DNA of 36,729 nucleotides from Bacteroidota bacterium (GTDB taxonomy: Bacteria > Bacteroidota > Bacteroidia > 2-12-FULL-35-15). Numbering within the stretch: position 1 is the stretch's first letter; every line of letters starts with the position of its first letter. The stretch covers positions 1 through 36,729 of the forward strand of contig JAJTCJ010000044.1 of assembly GCA_021323165.1 (NCBI GenBank), in the 5' to 3' direction. The notes beneath the pieces were generated by a model. It did not search any database and was not told where the DNA came from. It saw only the letters and a program-made list of their open reading frames with translations. Below, piece after piece: positions 33,201-36,729 of the stretch. The position numbers and the translations under genes are program-made.

Positions 33201-33303
33201 ACCAGAATTCGATGCCGCTTGCCACCCACGTAAACATTAAATAATAAGCACAAGCTAGTGCCAGTAAGATTGCAAACAGCCTGATAGCGCCTTTGTTCTG
33301 CAT
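33181..33303 (-). pseudogene. Frame-shifted 5' end of secDF (first membrane helix)
   Basis: This 40-codon frame starts MQNKGAIRLFAILLALAC, the canonical start of Bacteroidota SecDF, and ends in a TGA after the junction. It was not linked to the main frame because of the apparent one-base insertion at 33225-33227. It should be read together with the main entry. Confidence 0.85.
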
Positions 33304-33401
33304 AATTGATTTTAATTAAATTATTGTGTGTCTAATACTAGTACTGTGAAAACTAATTAACTGATTACAGTTAACTCTTAACTTTTCCCAAATTAAGGGT
33401 G

Positions 33402-33433
33402 CAAATATAGAATAACAATTATTATTTACCAAT
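33402..33433 (-). promoter_or_regulatory. Promoter of secDF
   Basis: On the minus strand an ATTG element is followed after 20 bases by TATATTTG, a full TAnnTTTG match. This fits the Bacteroidota housekeeping promoter layout and gives a leader of about 95 bases before the true ATG at 33303. Confidence 0.65.
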
Positions 33434-33475
33434 TTTATCCTCTTTTTGCGGAATTATGCCAAAACAGCTCCTCAT

Positions 33476-33508
33476 TTTCAAGATAATAACACGAATTGCG
33501 TAGCTTTG
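33476..33508 (+). promoter_or_regulatory. Promoter of the calcium-loop surface protein gene
   Basis: TTTC, then 21 bases, then TAGCTTTG (full TAnnTTTG match), ending 19 bases before the ATG at 33528. It is divergent from the secDF promoter, with the two -7 elements about 92 bases apart. Confidence 0.65.
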
Positions 33509-33527
33509 CGATACCAACAGTACAAAG

Positions 33528-36329
33528 ATGAAACGCATACTTTTTTTAACCCTTCTTTTAATTTCAATCGTAAATCAGATTTTGTTAGCGCAACCCTTAC
33601 TTCAGCGCTATGACAGTATCCCTGTTAAAATAAATTCTGCTTTTATTACAAACCCATGGGCTGGCGGTTTGAATTTCGCACAAAATTCCGAAATAGACCT
33701 GAATATGGACGGAATAAAGGACCTTTTCACTTTCGACAGGACAGGAAATAAGATCCGCACTTATATTAATGGTGGAACAGCGAATACAATTGATTACAGA
33801 TATGACCCATCTTACGAAAGCAGGTTTCCTGAGAAACTTCACGAATGGTGCCTGCTTGCCGATTATAATAATGACGGCAAAGAAGACATTTTTACCTATT
33901 CACGGATCGGAGGCGGATTTGATATTTATAAGAACATTTCCACTGTTTCAGGCGGACTTCAATTCGAATTGTCTGCAATCCAGCAAAAATCTGTTTTTAA
34001 TCCCAGCAGATTCAACACTACACCTGCTGCAATACCTGACGGAGGAATCAGTTCTACCTGGGATGGGGTTTCCGGACCGGCTTCCGGTTTTGCAAGCAGG
34101 CCAATAAATGTAACCACCCTGATTCCCGGAAACTGGCATATGACTTCGGTATGTCTTAATATCACTCATCCTAATGATGAAGACTTAATTGTTTATCTGG
34201 TTAATCCTTGCGGCAATAAGATAAGGCTGATAAAAAATGCCGGTGGCACAGGTGATGATTTTTCAAAAACCTGTTTTGAACCTATATTGACAAACGTTAT
34301 TGGGAGTGTTGGAAATAATTCTGCACCATTTTCTTCCGCTTACGCACCTGAAGCAGGTCAGGCGGCTTGGGCCTCTTTTCTTTCATGTAGTAATCCTAAC
34401 GGAACGTGGTATCTGAATGTGGGTGATCAGACGATCTCTAATTCAGGTTCAGTTGAGAGCTGGGCTATCACATTTTATTCACCCACAACAACCTTCCCGA
34501 ACGGACTCATAAATCTGTATGTGAGTTCAGTTGATCTCCCTGCTTTATCAGACATTGACAGTGACGGAGATCTTGACGTAGTCACATTTTCAAGCACCGG
34601 TACTTTTATAGAATATCATCAGAACATGAGTATGGAATTTTACAATAATGCGGATAGTCTTGTTTATATGCTCAAGAATCCTTGCTGGGGAAATGCAACC
34701 GAGGATGCCATGAGTAATAATTACACACTTAATATCAATTGTCCTTATACCAATGTTTCTAATCCGGGAATAACTGAAAAGAATTATGAACAAAAGTCAT
34801 TTGAAAGACATGCAGGTTCTTGTCAGCTCTGTCTTGATCTCGATAATGATGGTGACAAAGAATATATAGTAGGTGATGTTTCTTTTTCAAATCTTACCAT
34901 GCTCACCAACAGCGGTACTCCGAGGTCTGCTAATTTCACTTCAGTTGATACGCAATTTCCAATGAACAATTCATCCACTATTCCGGTTGACCTCACTTTA
35001 TTTCCTTGCGCATATTATCTTGATGTGAATAATGACGGACTCAAAGATCTTATTGTAACACCTAATGCCAGTGGAGTAAACACCACCGAAAATTTTAATT
35101 CAGAAGTATATTATCAGAATACCGGCACAAATAATTTCCCTGTCTTCGATTATCAGCAATCAAATATTCTTCAGGATAATATGATAGAAGTTGGTGAAGG
35201 CGCTTATCCGGTATTTTTTGATTATGACAATGACGGATTGAAAGACCTTTTTATCGGGAACTTTGGTTATTATAACAATCCATCTTTCGAACATAAAATA
35301 GCTCAATTTAAAAACACAGGCACATCAACAAATCCAAAGTTTGAACTTATTACAAGAGACTATGACGGATTTGACGGAACACAGAGTCCCCTTAGCTCAC
35401 TCAATATCACAAACATGGTTCCTGCATTCGGAGATATGGATGCAGATGGGGATGCAGATATGTTCATAGGAGGATTCGATGGCAAGATCCATTACTTTAA
35501 AAACATTGCAGCGACAGGAACAACTGCGAAATTTATTCTGGCTCAGGCCAACTATAAAAACTCAAACAATCGTTCGATCGATGTCGGGGATTTTGCCGCA
35601 CCACAAATCTTTGATGTTGATAATGACGGCAAAAATGATCTTGTTATAGGCGGATTAAATGGCAAATTAAGTTACTACCGTACAACAGGAATATCCGGCA
35701 CGCTGCCTGTACTTGATTCGATGACTAATTTTTTCGGACGGATAAAAGTAAATCAACCGGGATATTTCAGTGGATACAGCTATCCGTTTATGTTCAGAGA
35801 ATCGGGAGAAACCAAACTTATTTCCGGCTCAGAGCTCGGTTATCTTAGACTTTACGAGAGAATTGATAATAATCTTAACGGAACATTCGATCTTATTGAT
35901 TCCACTTTGCTTGGAATCCGGGAAGGTTCACGCACTGCACCTTCTGGAACAGATCTTAACAACGATGGTTTAATGGATATGATCATAGGTAATTACCAGG
36001 GTGGAGTTGCTTTTTACAAAGGAGTAGATTCACTTACATCAGTTAATAATGTGGAAAAAGCAAATGACTGGAATCTGGAAATTTTTCCAAATCCTGCGGA
36101 TCATTTTTTTAATATCATTATTTCCAATGACAGACATAGTAATTACCGGATAGAATTACATAATGCATTAGGACAATTAATATTTTCGAAAACAACTTCA
36201 GAAGTTTCAATAGATCTGAATGCTGAACAATTAAAACGAGGAATTTACATTTGTAAAGTTTCGGAACTGCAGAGTAACAGGATCATATCAGCCCCATTAA
36301 CAAAACGAATTGTAATTAACCATCGATAA
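33528..36329 (+). CDS. Exported FG-GAP/VCBS repeat protein with P-domain and type A T9SS sorting tail (933 residues)
   Basis: The product has a signal peptide (1-22, FLTLLLISIVNQILLAQ). At least nine calcium-type loops of the D-x-D/N-x-D-G form are visible, for example DLNMDGIKDLF, DYNNDGKEDIF, DIDSDGDLDVV, DVNNDGLKDLI, DMDADGDADMF and DLNNDGLMDMI, indicating a calcium-stabilised FG-GAP/VCBS propeller. A proprotein-convertase P-domain (about 170-325, LNITHPNDEDLIVYLVNP, NGTWYLNVGDQT) is inserted between them. The last about 80 residues (WNLEIFPNPADHFF, GIYICKVSE) form a type A T9SS sorting domain. A role as a secreted adhesin or substrate-binding protein is inferred; no catalytic motif is seen. 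Confidence 0.92.
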   Translation: MKRILFLTLLLISIVNQILLAQPLLQRYDSIPVKINSAFITNPWAGGLNFAQNSEIDLNMDGIKDLFTFDRTGNKIRTYINGGTANTIDYRYDPSYESRFPEKLHEWCLLADYNNDGKEDIFTYSRIGGGFDIYKNISTVSGGLQFELSAIQQKSVFNPSRFNTTPAAIPDGGISSTWDGVSGPASGFASRPINVTTLIPGNWHMTSVCLNITHPNDEDLIVYLVNPCGNKIRLIKNAGGTGDDFSKTCFEPILTNVIGSVGNNSAPFSSAYAPEAGQAAWASFLSCSNPNGTWYLNVGDQTISNSGSVESWAITFYSPTTTFPNGLINLYVSSVDLPALSDIDSDGDLDVVTFSSTGTFIEYHQNMSMEFYNNADSLVYMLKNPCWGNATEDAMSNNYTLNINCPYTNVSNPGITEKNYEQKSFERHAGSCQLCLDLDNDGDKEYIVGDVSFSNLTMLTNSGTPRSANFTSVDTQFPMNNSSTIPVDLTLFPCAYYLDVNNDGLKDLIVTPNASGVNTTENFNSEVYYQNTGTNNFPVFDYQQSNILQDNMIEVGEGAYPVFFDYDNDGLKDLFIGNFGYYNNPSFEHKIAQFKNTGTSTNPKFELITRDYDGFDGTQSPLSSLNITNMVPAFGDMDADGDADMFIGGFDGKIHYFKNIAATGTTAKFILAQANYKNSNNRSIDVGDFAAPQIFDVDNDGKNDLVIGGLNGKLSYYRTTGISGTLPVLDSMTNFFGRIKVNQPGYFSGYSYPFMFRESGETKLISGSELGYLRLYERIDNNLNGTFDLIDSTLLGIREGSRTAPSGTDLNNDGLMDMIIGNYQGGVAFYKGVDSLTSVNNVEKANDWNLEIFPNPADHFFNIIISNDRHSNYRIELHNALGQLIFSKTTSEVSIDLNAEQLKRGIYICKVSELQSNRIISAPLTKRIVINHR

Positions 36330-36382
36330 ATTTTATTCCCTTCAGGAAGTTAAAACACATCTAAAATTAATTTTAAGAAAGA

Positions 36383-36729
36383 ATGATCTTTAGCTTTAAC
36401 CGATTTTTTTCAATCACCATCTTATCTATTTTGATTACAACTTTTTCCTGTACCAAAGAAGGCACCGGTGGTTCTTCAACAGTTAATGGTGAGGTGCTTC
36501 ATCACTCCACTCCTATACCGAATTGTGTTGTTTATATTAAATACGATGCAAAAGAATTTCCGGGAAGCAATACTTCTGTTTATGATCAATCTGTAACAGC
36601 AGATAACAATGCACATTATGAATTCAAAGGTCTGAGAGACGGAGATTATTATCTTTATGGTGTAGGTTATGATGCGTCTTCTGGAGAAACAGTTACCGGA
36701 GGAATAGGAGTTAAACTGAAATACAATAA
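36383..36729 (+). CDS. Lipoprotein with carboxypeptidase-regulatory-like domain, partial
   Basis: The frame begins with ATG at 36383 and remains open to the right edge (115 complete codons), so the C-terminus may lie outside. The start MIFSFNRFFSITILSIL runs into a lipobox-like TTFSC (Cys about 22), suggesting lipid anchoring. The mature part reads VNGEVLHHSTPIPNCVVYIK and YEFKGLRDGDYYLYGVGYD, a transthyretin/CNA_B-like fold typical of carboxypeptidase-regulatory domains. It starts 53 bp after the previous stop, so it may be co-transcribed with the FG-GAP gene. The remaining length is unknown, though this family is often short. Confidence 0.75.
   Translation, partial: MIFSFNRFFSITILSILITTFSCTKEGTGGSSTVNGEVLHHSTPIPNCVVYIKYDAKEFPGSNTSVYDQSVTADNNAHYEFKGLRDGDYYLYGVGYDASSGETVTGGIGVKLKYN

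Overview
The window looks like chromosomal DNA from a member of the Bacteroidota, probably a gliding or surface-decorated lineage that uses the type IX secretion system (T9SS). Supporting signs are the fused SecDF, a type III glutamine synthetase, the Bacteroidota-type PurM, promoter motifs of the TAnnTTTG type, a T9SS type A sorting tail, two giant proteins ending in the gliding-motility-associated C-terminal (CHU_C, type B) domain, and AT-rich intergenic DNA. I see no rRNA, tRNA, CRISPR array, transposase or phage gene.

Layout. 1-3200: the 5' part of a DUF2851-type gene running off the left edge, a small hypothetical gene, a stand-alone response-regulator receiver protein, another small hypothetical gene, a Crp/Fnr-family regulator with a perfect FNR-type palindrome upstream, and a small lipoprotein. 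3300-7200 (minus strand): a tightly packed housekeeping operon purM > prfA > pyrF > membrane TPR protein, ending in a terminator. 7250-12500 (minus): an OmpA-family TPR/beta-propeller protein (PorE-like), type III glutamine synthetase, and a DUF488 protein. 12500-19400 (minus): a small exported protein followed by a 2071-residue repeat-rich T9SS surface protein. 19400-29600 (minus): a small exported protein, a six-helix membrane protein, a membrane/spermidine-synthase-like fusion and a 2537-residue repeat-rich surface protein, packed as a probable operon. 29770-33300 (minus): tatA and secDF. 33500-36729 (plus): a calcium-loop (FG-GAP/VCBS) protein with a type A sorting tail, then a lipoprotein cut by the right edge.

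The common theme of the right two thirds is export and cell-surface display. SecDF and TatA serve the inner membrane, and the signal-peptide proteins carry T9SS tails for outer-membrane passage. The two giant proteins share a nearly collinear C-terminal block of about 253 residues but carry different internal repeat arrays, which fits duplication or gene conversion of a delivery module with diversified adhesive stalks.

Two genes appear to be broken by a single-base shift (the N-terminus of secDF and the C-terminus of the OmpA protein). The prfA start has lost its usual ATG and is built on what looks like a dispersed repeat. Shifts of this kind may be assembly errors or real lesions; the sequence alone cannot decide.
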